A program made the translations under genes and the position numbers. From the NCBI GenBank assembly GCA_017456005.1, contig JAFTLJ010000099.1, forward strand, positions 1-57,097: a stretch of 57,097 nt of DNA. Reading direction: 5' to 3'. The notes under the pieces are model-generated. The model did not search any database. It was not told the origin of the DNA and saw only the letters and a program-made list of their open reading frames with translations. Each line of letters starts with the position of its first letter. The first letter of the stretch is position 1. This document shows, piece by piece, positions 35,738 to 43,450 of the stretch. This stretch comes from Clostridia bacterium (GTDB taxonomy: Bacteria; Bacillota; Clostridia; Oscillospirales; CAG-272).

Positions 35738-37105
35738 TTATTCAAACAAAAAATATTTCTTGCGGAGCTTTTCCATTCTTTTGCCTATGCGGCAGAGCTC
35801 CTCGCCCGCTTCCGCATCGCCGCAAGCGTACTCCTTCATAAGTCTGCCTTCCTCAAAGCACACTTCATCGTGCAGGGGGATATAATGCTCGTAGAGGAAC
35901 CAGCAGTATTTCATCATACGAAGCGAACCGAGCACTTCCACGTGCTCTTTTATATCCTGAATAGCCACGTTATAGAAATCCTTCACAGCGCCCACTATTT
36001 CATCGCGAGTGTTGGCGTGTGCCAGCACCATACTGCGTGCAGAATGCCAGTCGCCGTTATACGCCGTAGAGCCGTGCGTGTCTGTGTTGCCGACAACGGG
36101 CACGGTAACGCCCTGCGCGCGCCAGTCGTGGTATGTTTGCACCTGGTAGCCGTTCTGCTGGAAATACGTAAGACCACCGAAAACCTCGAAAGCGTCGAAC
36201 GGGTGTGTTTTGAACATATGTGCCGTGAAATCCTCGGGCACCTGGTAAACATCACTTATCCAGTACGGATGCGCGAAAATGGAAAGGCCGCCGCCTTTTT
36301 TTATGTGGTTGCATATCCAAACGCACGCGGCATAGGGGAATTTTTCCACGTTTTCGGGTATATCGAGAGTTTCCGCGAGCGCTCTTACCTCTGCGCAGTA
36401 CTGCTCTGTGCTTATCGTTTCGGGGCATTCGCCGTTGAGCGAACGGCGCGCCTTATCTGTGCCGCAATCCTTGCACTGCATGGATTCTTCCCAGATACCG
36501 TTTACGCTATAGTCGCCCGCGAAGTTTACTATATGTATATCGTTGCCGGGCAGGTGAACTTCTTCGCCCGGGTAGAACTTAACATCAAGCCCCAAGGGCG
36601 CATAAAAATCGCGCGTGTCGAGCGAGGGGTAGTATCGCCTGTGGTCGGTAATAGCCATAAAATCATAGCCTGCCTTGCGGTAGTTTGCCGCCACCACAAA
36701 CGGGTGCTCTTTGCCGTCGGAGCAGGTAGAATGCATATGCATGTCACCTATATAAGGGTATCTGCCCACAAGGTCGGCTTCCACGGCGTACACGGAAAGC
36801 TGAAGCTGGCGTTTGCCGTTTTCAAGTACGCGTATATAATACTCGCTTTCTTTTTCAAACGTATGTGTTATCACAAACCCGCCGTTTTCAGCAGGTGTCA
36901 TCTGATATGTCGCATAATTTTTTCTGTGTGGATATGTGTTGGGGTTGCCCTCTGTAGTTGTGCAGATGGCGATGGTGTATTCCGTGCCCACGCGGAATGC
37001 GGCGTGCCCACCCATAGGCTTTATAGTTATGGTAACTTCTTTTCCAACAGGAATAACCTTCGGGAAAATATCGTAGTTTATAAGCTCCCTTTTCATAAGT
37101 GTCAT
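35738..37105 (-). CDS. PHP-domain (CehA/McbA-type) metallohydrolase
   Basis: 455 aa. An N-terminal ~115-residue beta-sandwich-like domain precedes the PHP phosphoesterase core: GDMHMHSTCSDGKEHPFVVAANYRKAGYDFMAITDHRRY (His123, His125, then ITDH), later FAHPYW and a VVGNTDTHGSTAY tail motif with D-x-H. These ligands bind a metal cluster that hydrolyses phosphoester or related bonds; CehA-type members act on diverse small molecules. The substrate is unknown. It starts 30 bp after the LRR protein gene on the same strand and shares its terminator, so the pair is probably an operon. Confidence 0.85.
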   Translation of the reverse strand: MTLMKRELINYDIFPKVIPVGKEVTITIKPMGGHAAFRVGTEYTIAICTTTEGNPNTYPHRKNYATYQMTPAENGGFVITHTFEKESEYYIRVLENGKRQLQLSVYAVEADLVGRYPYIGDMHMHSTCSDGKEHPFVVAANYRKAGYDFMAITDHRRYYPSLDTRDFYAPLGLDVKFYPGEEVHLPGNDIHIVNFAGDYSVNGIWEESMQCKDCGTDKARRSLNGECPETISTEQYCAEVRALAETLDIPENVEKFPYAACVWICNHIKKGGGLSIFAHPYWISDVYQVPEDFTAHMFKTHPFDAFEVFGGLTYFQQNGYQVQTYHDWRAQGVTVPVVGNTDTHGSTAYNGDWHSARSMVLAHANTRDEIVGAVKDFYNVAIQDIKEHVEVLGSLRMMKYCWFLYEHYIPLHDEVCFEEGRLMKEYACGDAEAGEELCRIGKRMEKLRKKYFLFE

Positions 37106-37135
37106 AGCAAAAAACCTCTTTTCTTTGTGTTAATA

Positions 37136-38725
37136 TTACATTTTTCCGTCTATGCAGTTTACGCTGCAATCAACCTTAAATTCCTTCTTTTCCATGGAAA
37201 GCCATTCCGCTTTAGTGCCGAGATAAGCTATTTCGGCAAGACTTCCGCAGTCTGCGAAAACATTTTTACCTATGCTTTTAAGTTCCTTCGGCAATGTTAT
37301 CTTTTCTAAGCTCGCACAGCCTTTAAAAGTCTGTTCGTTAAGCTTTTCCACACCGCTCGGAATATCTATATACTTAAGCTCTTCGCACCCGCTAAAGCAG
37401 GCGTGACCTATTTTTTCCAAGCTTTTGGGCAAAGTGATGCTTTGCAAAAGCGCACAACCCTCGAACGCGGAAGAGCCTATTTCCGTTACGCCTTCAGGCA
37501 AAGCTATTGCAGAAAGAGCTATGCAGGCTTCAAACGCGTTTTCGCCTATATTTTTTATGCCCTCCGGTATTTTTACCTCCGCAAGCGAAGTACAGTTATA
37601 AAAGCTTCTGTATTCTATTTCTTCCACCATATATGGAATTTCTACGCTTGCAAGCTTTGTGCAATTTGCAAAAGCCTCTTCTCCTATCTTCTCCAAAGAA
37701 GAGGAAAAGGTCACCTTTTCGAGCATTTTACTGCCATAGAAGGCTTTTTTGCCTATTTCCTTTACCGATGCGGGTATAACTATTTCAGTAAGCTCGCAGT
37801 ATGCGAAAACTTCGTCGTCTATCCTTTCCACAGAGCCGTCTGCGGGAATTTCGCGGCTTCCGTTTTGCCAAACGAGCGTTTTGCTTTCTTTTTCTATAAG
37901 ACAGTTATTTTTGCTCAAATACGCCGTGTTGTTCATAGCAACCGTTATTTCGAGCTCATCGCTCGTTTCCTCAAAGGCGTTTTTTGCTATACTGACAACT
38001 CCCGAGGGAATATGCAGCTTTTTTAGCCCGGAACAGCCGTAAAAAGTTCTGGAAGGTATTTCTGATATACTCTTGACCAGATTTATTTCCGCTAATTTAT
38101 AGCAATCTTCGAACGAGCCTTCGCCGATAGACACCGTTTCGTCGGAAAGCGTTATTTTTTTCAAGCTCTTGCAGTTTCTGAATGCCCCTACTCCTATTTT
38201 TGTTTTCCCACCTTCTATTTCCACTTCAGCAACAGAAATACATTTTTCAAAAGCATTCGCGCAAATTTCGGTTATGCTTGCCGGCAGATATAATTTTTCA
38301 AATCCGTCCGACATTTTAAAAGCGGAGTTTCCTATAGCGGTCACAGGCTTGCCGTTGTACGTATCGGGTAGCTTCAGCACATCTACTTCTATAATCCAAT
38401 ACGTTTCAAGGCTCAGCCTTGCTTTGCCGAAAGATTCATAAGCAGTGGTTTTATTGAAATTATGCCCCGTTATAGTATACGTGCCGTCTTTATTTAACGA
38501 AAATTTTAAATATTCATCCGAAACAACACCGCATACCACGCACGTTTTGCCGTTTTCAAAAGAATGCGCATGGCTTGCGTTACCTGCACCCGGAACAGCG
38601 CTCTCTGTATTTTTGCCGATGTCTATGCCCACTCCGGCGCCGCCCAGAAGAATGACCGCAAGGCAGACAACGGAAAGCACTGCCGCCAAAACGGCGACAA
38701 GCACGAAGCTTTTTTTCTTTCTCAT
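37136..38725 (-). CDS. BspA-type leucine-rich repeat surface protein
   Basis: 529 aa. An N-terminal helix (MRKKKSFVLVAVLAAVLSVVCLAVILLGGAG) either anchors it or is a signal peptide. A HAHSFENGKTCVVCG motif comes next. From about residue 110 to the end it is a chain of about 13-14 LRR_5 repeats of 23 residues (ITLPKSLEKIGHACFSGCEELKY type). BspA repeats are used for surface adhesion and protein binding in gut Firmicutes and Bacteroidetes. No LPXTG sorting motif is visible. GGAG site 8 nt before the ATG. It precedes the PHP gene by 30 bp. Confidence 0.88.
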   Translation of the reverse strand: MRKKKSFVLVAVLAAVLSVVCLAVILLGGAGVGIDIGKNTESAVPGAGNASHAHSFENGKTCVVCGVVSDEYLKFSLNKDGTYTITGHNFNKTTAYESFGKARLSLETYWIIEVDVLKLPDTYNGKPVTAIGNSAFKMSDGFEKLYLPASITEICANAFEKCISVAEVEIEGGKTKIGVGAFRNCKSLKKITLSDETVSIGEGSFEDCYKLAEINLVKSISEIPSRTFYGCSGLKKLHIPSGVVSIAKNAFEETSDELEITVAMNNTAYLSKNNCLIEKESKTLVWQNGSREIPADGSVERIDDEVFAYCELTEIVIPASVKEIGKKAFYGSKMLEKVTFSSSLEKIGEEAFANCTKLASVEIPYMVEEIEYRSFYNCTSLAEVKIPEGIKNIGENAFEACIALSAIALPEGVTEIGSSAFEGCALLQSITLPKSLEKIGHACFSGCEELKYIDIPSGVEKLNEQTFKGCASLEKITLPKELKSIGKNVFADCGSLAEIAYLGTKAEWLSMEKKEFKVDCSVNCIDGKM

Positions 38726-38835
38726 AATTTTTCTCCAAGCAAATTTTTCATAGTATAAATATTATAACATAAAACGTCACTTTTGTATAGGGGGCAAAAA
38801 GCCAAAAACTTTTTTAATTTTTTTCAAAAAAGCTC

Positions 38836-38864
38836 TTGACAAACAAAAACACTTGTGCTATACT
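38836..38864 (+). promoter_or_regulatory. Promoter of tRNA-Gly
   Basis: Consensus -35 TTGACA (38836-38841), 17-bp spacer, -10 TATACT (38859-38864), with the tRNA 14 nt beyond: a near-perfect sigma-A promoter. Confidence 0.85.
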
Positions 38865-38877
38865 CTATACCGTCGAT

Positions 38878-38953
38878 GCGGATTTAGCTCATTTGGTAGA
38901 GCGCGACCTTGCCAAGGTCGAGGTGGCGGGTTCGAGCCCCGTAATCCGCTCCA
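38878..38953 (+). tRNA. tRNA-Gly (anticodon GCC)
   Basis: 76 nt cloverleaf: acceptor arm GCGGATT / AATCCGC, D-arm with GCTC..GAGC, anticodon loop CTTGCCA with GCC, T-arm GGCGG-GTTCGAG-CCCC containing TTCGAG, discriminator T and an encoded CCA (38951-38953). Decodes GGC and GGU. Followed at once by a terminator. Confidence 0.96.
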
Positions 38954-38956
38954 TAG

Positions 38957-38987
38957 AAAAAGCACTTGCTTCCGCAAGTGCTTTTTT
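38957..38987 (+). terminator. Terminator after tRNA-Gly
   Basis: AGCACTTGC / GCAAGTGCT stem with a TTCC loop, then TTTTT. It isolates the tRNA from the ECF operon. Confidence 0.9.
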
Positions 38988-38994
38988 CAGTTAT

Positions 38995-39080
38995 ATTCGC
39001 CTTCGCAAGTTTTAAAGGCGAATGTAACTTTTGCGCAAACAAAATATCACGCCGAGAAAACCGGCATATTACTAATAATC
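38995..39080. repeat. Degenerate mini-hairpin repeats
   Basis: Stem ATTCGCCTT / AAGGCGAAT (38995-39023) followed by AAAATATCAC and a GCCG / CGGC stem. The words ATTCGCC, GGCGAAT and AATATCAC are shared with the array at the window start. Non-coding. Confidence 0.4.
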
Positions 39081-39153
39081 GGGGAGCGTAGAGCGACGAG
39101 AACGAGCCCCGTGCCTTTAAGATTCAAAAATCAAGTTTATTTTTTTAACGTAT

Positions 39154-39690
39154 ATGAAAAAAGATATAATCATAACCTTACTCATAATAATGCTCTGCGC
39201 CGTTTTCGTGCTCACGACAGATTTTAAAACCGTAGAGGAATATTACCTCGAAAACGCCGAAAATATCAAAGAAGGCGATGCCACCGTGTTCATCTCCATA
39301 AGGTGCGATGCAATTTTCGATAACGCCGAAAAGCTCGAGCCCGACCTTTGGGAGTTTGTGCCTGAAGACGGCGTTATTCTTGCCAAAACGGAATACGTTC
39401 TGCGCGATGGCGATACAGTTTTCGATATACTCGTGCGCGCGGCAAAAACGCACCGCATACAAATGGAATACAGCGGTTCTCCCGAGGCACGCACAACGTA
39501 TATAGAGGGGATCTCTCACGTTTATGAGTTTTCCTGCGGCGAGCTTTCGGGCTGGAGCTTTCTTGTAAACGGCGAGCTTACGCAGGTCGGCGCCTCCGCC
39601 TATAAGCTTTCAGACGGCGACGTCATAGAATGGGTATACACCTGCGACCTTTCGCGCGATATTCTGCAAGGAGGGGGAACGAATGAATAG
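39154..39690 (+). CDS. DUF4430 (transcobalamin-like) extracellular protein
   Basis: 178 aa. One N-terminal transmembrane or signal segment (IIITLLIIMLCAVFVLTT), then a DUF4430 domain: VFISIRCDAIFDN..., EYVLRDGDTVFDILVRAAKTHRIQMEYSG and YIEGISHVYEFSCGELSGWSFLVNGELTQVGASAYKLSDGDVIEWVYTCD. This domain resembles the C-terminal part of transcobalamin and often sits by ECF transporters for a predicted cobalamin-type ligand. It would present the ligand outside the membrane. No clear Shine-Dalgarno sequence. Its end overlaps ecfT by 8 bp. Confidence 0.85.
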   Translation: MKKDIIITLLIIMLCAVFVLTTDFKTVEEYYLENAENIKEGDATVFISIRCDAIFDNAEKLEPDLWEFVPEDGVILAKTEYVLRDGDTVFDILVRAAKTHRIQMEYSGSPEARTTYIEGISHVYEFSCGELSGWSFLVNGELTQVGASAYKLSDGDVIEWVYTCDLSRDILQGGGTNE

Positions 39691-40576
39691 AAACGATATA
39701 GCCTTTGCGCGCTTCCACCCCACGGTACTGTTTTTTTATTTCTTCTGCCTCATACTCTTCACGGTGTTCACGCAAAACCCAGTTTTGCTTCTTTCGGCAC
39801 TTTGCGGCGGCATACTTTTTTGTGCCGTAACGAACACGGCAAAAAAGAACCTTGCCGCGGCAAAACTCTACGTTCCGATGTTTTTGCTCGTTTCCATGAC
39901 AAACCCGATATTTTCGCACAGCGGTGCGACGCCGCTTTTCTTTATGAACGATAACCCCGTAACGCTGGAGGCACTGCTCTGCGGTGTAGACCTGGCGGTG
40001 CAGGTATGCGCAGTTATGCTTATATGCGGCGCATTTTCGCGCGTTATGGAAAGCGACAAGCTGCTTGCCCTTTTCGGCAAGCTTTCGCCGCGCCTTGCCA
40101 CAGTGCTCTCTATGGCGCTACGATTTATACCGCTTCTAAAACGAAAATGGGGTGAAATTTGCGAAGCCCAGAGGGCGCTTGGCTATTTCCGCGAGGAAAG
40201 TTTTTTCGACCGCATCGCGTCCTACGCGCGTGTTTTTTCCGCACTGGTAACGTGGGCGCTGGAAAGCTCTGTAGACACAGCCGCCTCTATGAGCGCGCGA
40301 GGCTACGAGCTCGCAGGCAAAAAGCATTTTTCGCTTTTCCGCTTCACGCGCGGCGACGGAATAATGCTCGCGCTTACAACCGCGCTTTCCGCCGTGACGC
40401 TTTTTGGCATACTGCTGGGCAAGGCAGATTTTGACTTCTACCCCCGTATAAGTGAAATAAACACAGATATTTTTGCAATAATTACATACGCGGCATTCGG
40501 CACACTCGCGCTTTTACCGTTCATTTTTGAAGTAAAGGAGGCTCTGAAATGGAAATACTTGCGCTCGAAAATTTAA
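39683..40576 (+). CDS. ECF transporter transmembrane component T
   Basis: 297-aa EcfT-type protein with about six hydrophobic segments. The conserved coupling helix motifs are SPRLATVLSMALRFIPLLKRKWGEICEAQRALGYF (containing the A-R-G/R-F pattern) and the later STAASMSARGYELAGKKHFSLFRF, both of which contact the ATPases. It links the ATPase to the S component. Strong AGGAGG site. It overlaps the DUF4430 gene upstream by 8 bp and the ATPase gene downstream by 28 bp, so translation is tightly coupled. Confidence 0.88.
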   Translation: MNRNDIAFARFHPTVLFFYFFCLILFTVFTQNPVLLLSALCGGILFCAVTNTAKKNLAAAKLYVPMFLLVSMTNPIFSHSGATPLFFMNDNPVTLEALLCGVDLAVQVCAVMLICGAFSRVMESDKLLALFGKLSPRLATVLSMALRFIPLLKRKWGEICEAQRALGYFREESFFDRIASYARVFSALVTWALESSVDTAASMSARGYELAGKKHFSLFRFTRGDGIMLALTTALSAVTLFGILLGKADFDFYPRISEINTDIFAIITYAAFGTLALLPFIFEVKEALKWKYLRSKI

Positions 40577-42186
40577 GCTTTCGCTACCCTGCGGAAGAAA
40601 AAGATACGCTTTCCCACATTTCACTTTCCATAGAGGAGGGCGATTTTTGCGTGCTCTGCGGCACATCCGGCTGCGGCAAGACCACGCTTATGAAGCTTAT
40701 AAAGCGCGAGCTTGCGCCGCACGGCACGCTTTCGGGCGAAATACGCTTCTGCGGCAAAGCGCAGGGCGAGCTTTCCGCGCGCGAAAGCGCCGCCGATATA
40801 GGCTACGTGCTGCAAAACCCCGAAGCACAGATAGTAACGGACAAGGTCTGGCACGAGCTTTCCTTCGGGCTCGAAAACCTCGGCTGCGGCACGGAGTACA
40901 TTCGCCTGCGCATAGGCGAAATGGCAAACTACTTCGGCATAGCACATATGTTCCGCGAGGGTACGTCGCACCTTTCCGGCGGACAAAAGCAGCTGCTCTC
41001 CCTCGCCGCAGTTATGGCTATGTCGCCAAAGCTACTGCTGCTCGACGAGCCCACCTCCCAGCTCGACCCGATAGCCGCCGCAGATTTTATAGGCACGCTC
41101 AAAAAGCTTAACCGCGAGCTCGGCACGACCATCATCATTGCGGAGCATCGTTTAGAGGAGCTCTTGCCTATAGCGGATAAGGTAGCAGTACTGGAAAACG
41201 GCGCTCTCGCCGCCTTCGGCACCCCGCAAAAGGTTTGCCGCGAGCTTGGGGGCACGCCCATATTCGCCGGGTTCCCTACGGCGGCGCGTATATGGCAAAA
41301 GCTCGGCGGCACGGGCGAAGCTCCGCTTACCGTGCGCGAAGGGCGAAAATTTTTGGAGCAACGCGTAAAAATAGCATCGCTCAGCGAAAAAACAAATGCA
41401 AAAAACGAAAAAAATACTCTTACAGAGCAAAAAAGCACTCCCGCGCTCACTCTTGCCGAGGTTTTCTTCCGCTACGAAAAGTCTGCACCCGATATTTTGC
41501 GTGGGGCGAGCCTTTCCCTGCGCGAGGGTGAATTCTTCTGCCTGCTCGGCGCAAACGGCGCAGGTAAAACAACGGTTTTGCGCGCCGCCGCAGGGCTTGC
41601 GAAGCCTTATAAGGGCAAGATAAAAGCACACGGCAAAAAAACAGTCCTGCTGCCGCAAAACGTGCAAAACGTATTCATAAAAAGCACCGTGCGCGAGGAT
41701 ATAGAAGATATGCTTGCCATATACGGTGCAAAAAAAGACGAAATAGGCGAAAAGGCGTTCTCACTTGCGGAAAAGCTCGGCGTTACGCACCTTCTTGGCA
41801 AGCACCCCTATGACCTTTCGGGCGGTGAAGCGCAAAAATGCGCCCTTGCCAAGGTTCTCGCGGCAAGCCCCGATATTTTGCTTTTGGATGAGCCCACGAA
41901 AGCCATAGACCCTGCCGCAAAGCGCGAGCTTGCACATATCGTGCGCGAGCTTTGCCGAGGGGGTGTCGCCGTGCTAGCCGTAACGCACGACGTGGAGTTC
42001 GCCGCAGAAAACGCAGACCGCTGTGCACTTTTCTTCGACGGCGAAATTTTAGCCCCCGCCGCACCGCAGATATTCTTTTCCGCCAACAACTTCTACACCA
42101 CGGCGGCAAGCCGCATTTCTCGCGGCATACTCGAAAACGCGGTGACGGAAAGCGACGTTTTACGCCTTTTGGAGGTAGCAAAATGA
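40549..42186 (+). CDS. ECF transporter fused double ATP-binding protein
   Basis: 545 aa with two ABC ATPase domains in one chain, replacing separate EcfA1 and EcfA2. Domain 1: Walker A GTSGCGKTTL (38-47), signature HLSGGQKQL, Walker B LLLLDEPTSQLD. Domain 2, after a Lys/Glu-rich linker (about 275-305): Walker A GANGAGKTTVL, signature LSGGEAQKCAL, Walker B ILLLDEPTKAID. Both domains have a following His in the H-loop (AEHR and THDVEF). Strong AAAGGAGG site. ATGA overlap with the S component at 42183. Confidence 0.94.
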   Translation: MEILALENLSFRYPAEEKDTLSHISLSIEEGDFCVLCGTSGCGKTTLMKLIKRELAPHGTLSGEIRFCGKAQGELSARESAADIGYVLQNPEAQIVTDKVWHELSFGLENLGCGTEYIRLRIGEMANYFGIAHMFREGTSHLSGGQKQLLSLAAVMAMSPKLLLLDEPTSQLDPIAAADFIGTLKKLNRELGTTIIIAEHRLEELLPIADKVAVLENGALAAFGTPQKVCRELGGTPIFAGFPTAARIWQKLGGTGEAPLTVREGRKFLEQRVKIASLSEKTNAKNEKNTLTEQKSTPALTLAEVFFRYEKSAPDILRGASLSLREGEFFCLLGANGAGKTTVLRAAAGLAKPYKGKIKAHGKKTVLLPQNVQNVFIKSTVREDIEDMLAIYGAKKDEIGEKAFSLAEKLGVTHLLGKHPYDLSGGEAQKCALAKVLAASPDILLLDEPTKAIDPAAKRELAHIVRELCRGGVAVLAVTHDVEFAAENADRCALFFDGEILAPAAPQIFFSANNFYTTAASRISRGILENAVTESDVLRLLEVAK

Positions 42187-42863
42187 ACAAAAAAAATATT
42201 GCAAAATACATAGTTTTGCTCGTGCTCGTGCCGCTTGTCGTCCTTTTGGGCGCTGTGGCGTTTGACGATAAAAAATATATTTTCGTTTCCGCCTGTGTAG
42301 CCGTGCTTTCCTGTGTGCCGTTTTTTATGAGCTTCGAGGGCAAAAAAACGAGCACAAAAAGGCTCGTTTTGCTTGCTGTAATGCTTTCTTTTTCCGTTGC
42401 GGGCAGGTATATTTTCGCTTTTTTGCCGCATTTCAAGCCCGTAACGGCGATAGTTGTAATAGCAGGCATCTACCTCGGCACAGAAAGCGGGTTTCTCTGC
42501 GGCGCGCTATCTGCGCTCGTTTCGGGCTTTATCTTCGGGCTCGGGCCGTGGACACCGTTCCAGATGTTCGCCTGGGGGCTTATAGGGCTTCTTTCGTCGC
42601 TCCTTTCCGAATTTTTAAAGAAAAACAAAATTGCTCTTTGCGTTTTCGGCGCTGTTTCGGGAGTGCTCTATTCCCTGCTGCTCGACATAGTTTCCACCAT
42701 GTGGTACGACGGTGTGTTCAACCCCTCGCGCTACCTTGCGCTTTTTGTAACAGCCCTGCCGGTAACGGCGGTCTACGCCGCTTCGAACGTGATTTTCCTA
42801 TTTTTGCTTGCAACCCCTATGGGCAAAAAGCTGGAAAGGATAAAGATAAAATACGGGCTTTGA
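42183..42863 (+). CDS. ECF transporter substrate-binding S component
   Basis: 226 aa with six hydrophobic segments and the ECF_S pattern: FKPVTAIVVIAGIYLGTESGFLCGALSALVSGFIFGLGPWTPFQMFAWGLIGLLSSLL followed by two more helices. The GLGPWTPFQ-F-WG word is shared by S subunits of this kind. Which vitamin it binds is not certain; the DUF4430 partner points to a cobalamin-like ligand. ATGA overlap with the ATPase gene, so the operon order is DUF4430, T, A-A, S. No riboswitch is visible upstream. Confidence 0.85.
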   Translation: MNKKNIAKYIVLLVLVPLVVLLGAVAFDDKKYIFVSACVAVLSCVPFFMSFEGKKTSTKRLVLLAVMLSFSVAGRYIFAFLPHFKPVTAIVVIAGIYLGTESGFLCGALSALVSGFIFGLGPWTPFQMFAWGLIGLLSSLLSEFLKKNKIALCVFGAVSGVLYSLLLDIVSTMWYDGVFNPSRYLALFVTALPVTAVYAASNVIFLFLLATPMGKKLERIKIKYGL

Positions 42864-42872
42864 AGCCCACTT

Positions 42873-42903
42873 AAAAACGGCTCTTTCGAGCCGTTTTTGT
42901 TTT
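42873..42903. terminator. Terminator between ECF operon and marR
   Basis: AAAAACGGCTC / GAGCCGTTTTT stem with TTTC loop, then GTTTTTT; it can serve both converging transcripts. Confidence 0.85.
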
Positions 42904-43389
42904 TTATTCGGTTTCGATTTTTGGAGAAGAAGTGTCTTCCTTTTTCTTAACCATATTTGAAAAATTAACGTTAAGCTTCTCCAGCACGGTATAGAACATT
43001 TCAAGCTCCGCCTCGGAAATGCCTTCGTCTGCGCGGTTTTGGATAATAAGCGCTTCTTTTCGTATATACTCAGCAAGCTCCAAGCCCTTTTCCATAAGCA
43101 CCAAACGGGAATTGTAGTTTCTTCGCTTACCGCTTCCGCCAACGTAAGTTATATAGCCGTCGGCACAAAGCTTCGCCACCTCGCGCGAAACGAGCGAACG
43201 GTCTATTTCGGAAAGCGCGGCAAGCTCTGTTGCCGTAAGGCCTTCCGGGTGCGTTCGCAAGCAATATACCCAAAAAACGTGCACGCTCTTTATACCGAGA
43301 TACGGCGCTGTATCAAGCTTTATTTTGTGTATGCTTTTGTATATACCGTCTATTAAAAGTGTAAATTTGCCAAATCTTTCAAGTTCCAT
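42904..43389 (-). CDS. MarR-family regulator
   Basis: About 161 aa. The winged-helix reads LTATELAALSEIDRSLVSREVAKLCADGYITYVGGSGKRRNYNSRLVLMEKG, with the typical MarR recognition helix and a wing containing RRNYN. The C-terminus is a polar tail. Start uncertain: ATG 43389 or GTG 43401, neither with a clear Shine-Dalgarno sequence. It lies 61 bp after the acyl-CoA ligase gene on the same strand; a perfect inverted repeat near that gene's promoter (45179-45194) is a candidate target. Confidence 0.85.
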   Translation of the reverse strand: MELERFGKFTLLIDGIYKSIHKIKLDTAPYLGIKSVHVFWVYCLRTHPEGLTATELAALSEIDRSLVSREVAKLCADGYITYVGGSGKRRNYNSRLVLMEKGLELAEYIRKEALIIQNRADEGISEAELEMFYTVLEKLNVNFSNMVKKKEDTSSPKIETE

Positions 43390-43450
43390 TTTTACGCTCA
43401 CTTTATACGAATTTTCGCAGTTTTCCGTAAAAACGCAGGCAAATGCGTTT

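Noticed and set aside
35720..37309. A 529-aa plus-strand frame opposite the PHP gene
   Set aside because: Antisense to a gene with clear metal-binding motifs; no promoter or ribosome site.
39088..39118. Second tRNA fragment (GAGCCCCGTGCC resembles a T-arm)
   Set aside because: No acceptor stem, anticodon arm or matching 5' half.
38990..39153. Cobalamin riboswitch before the DUF4430/ECF operon
   Set aside because: No B12-box or conserved stem sequences seen; only degenerate repeat hairpins. A covariance search would settle it.
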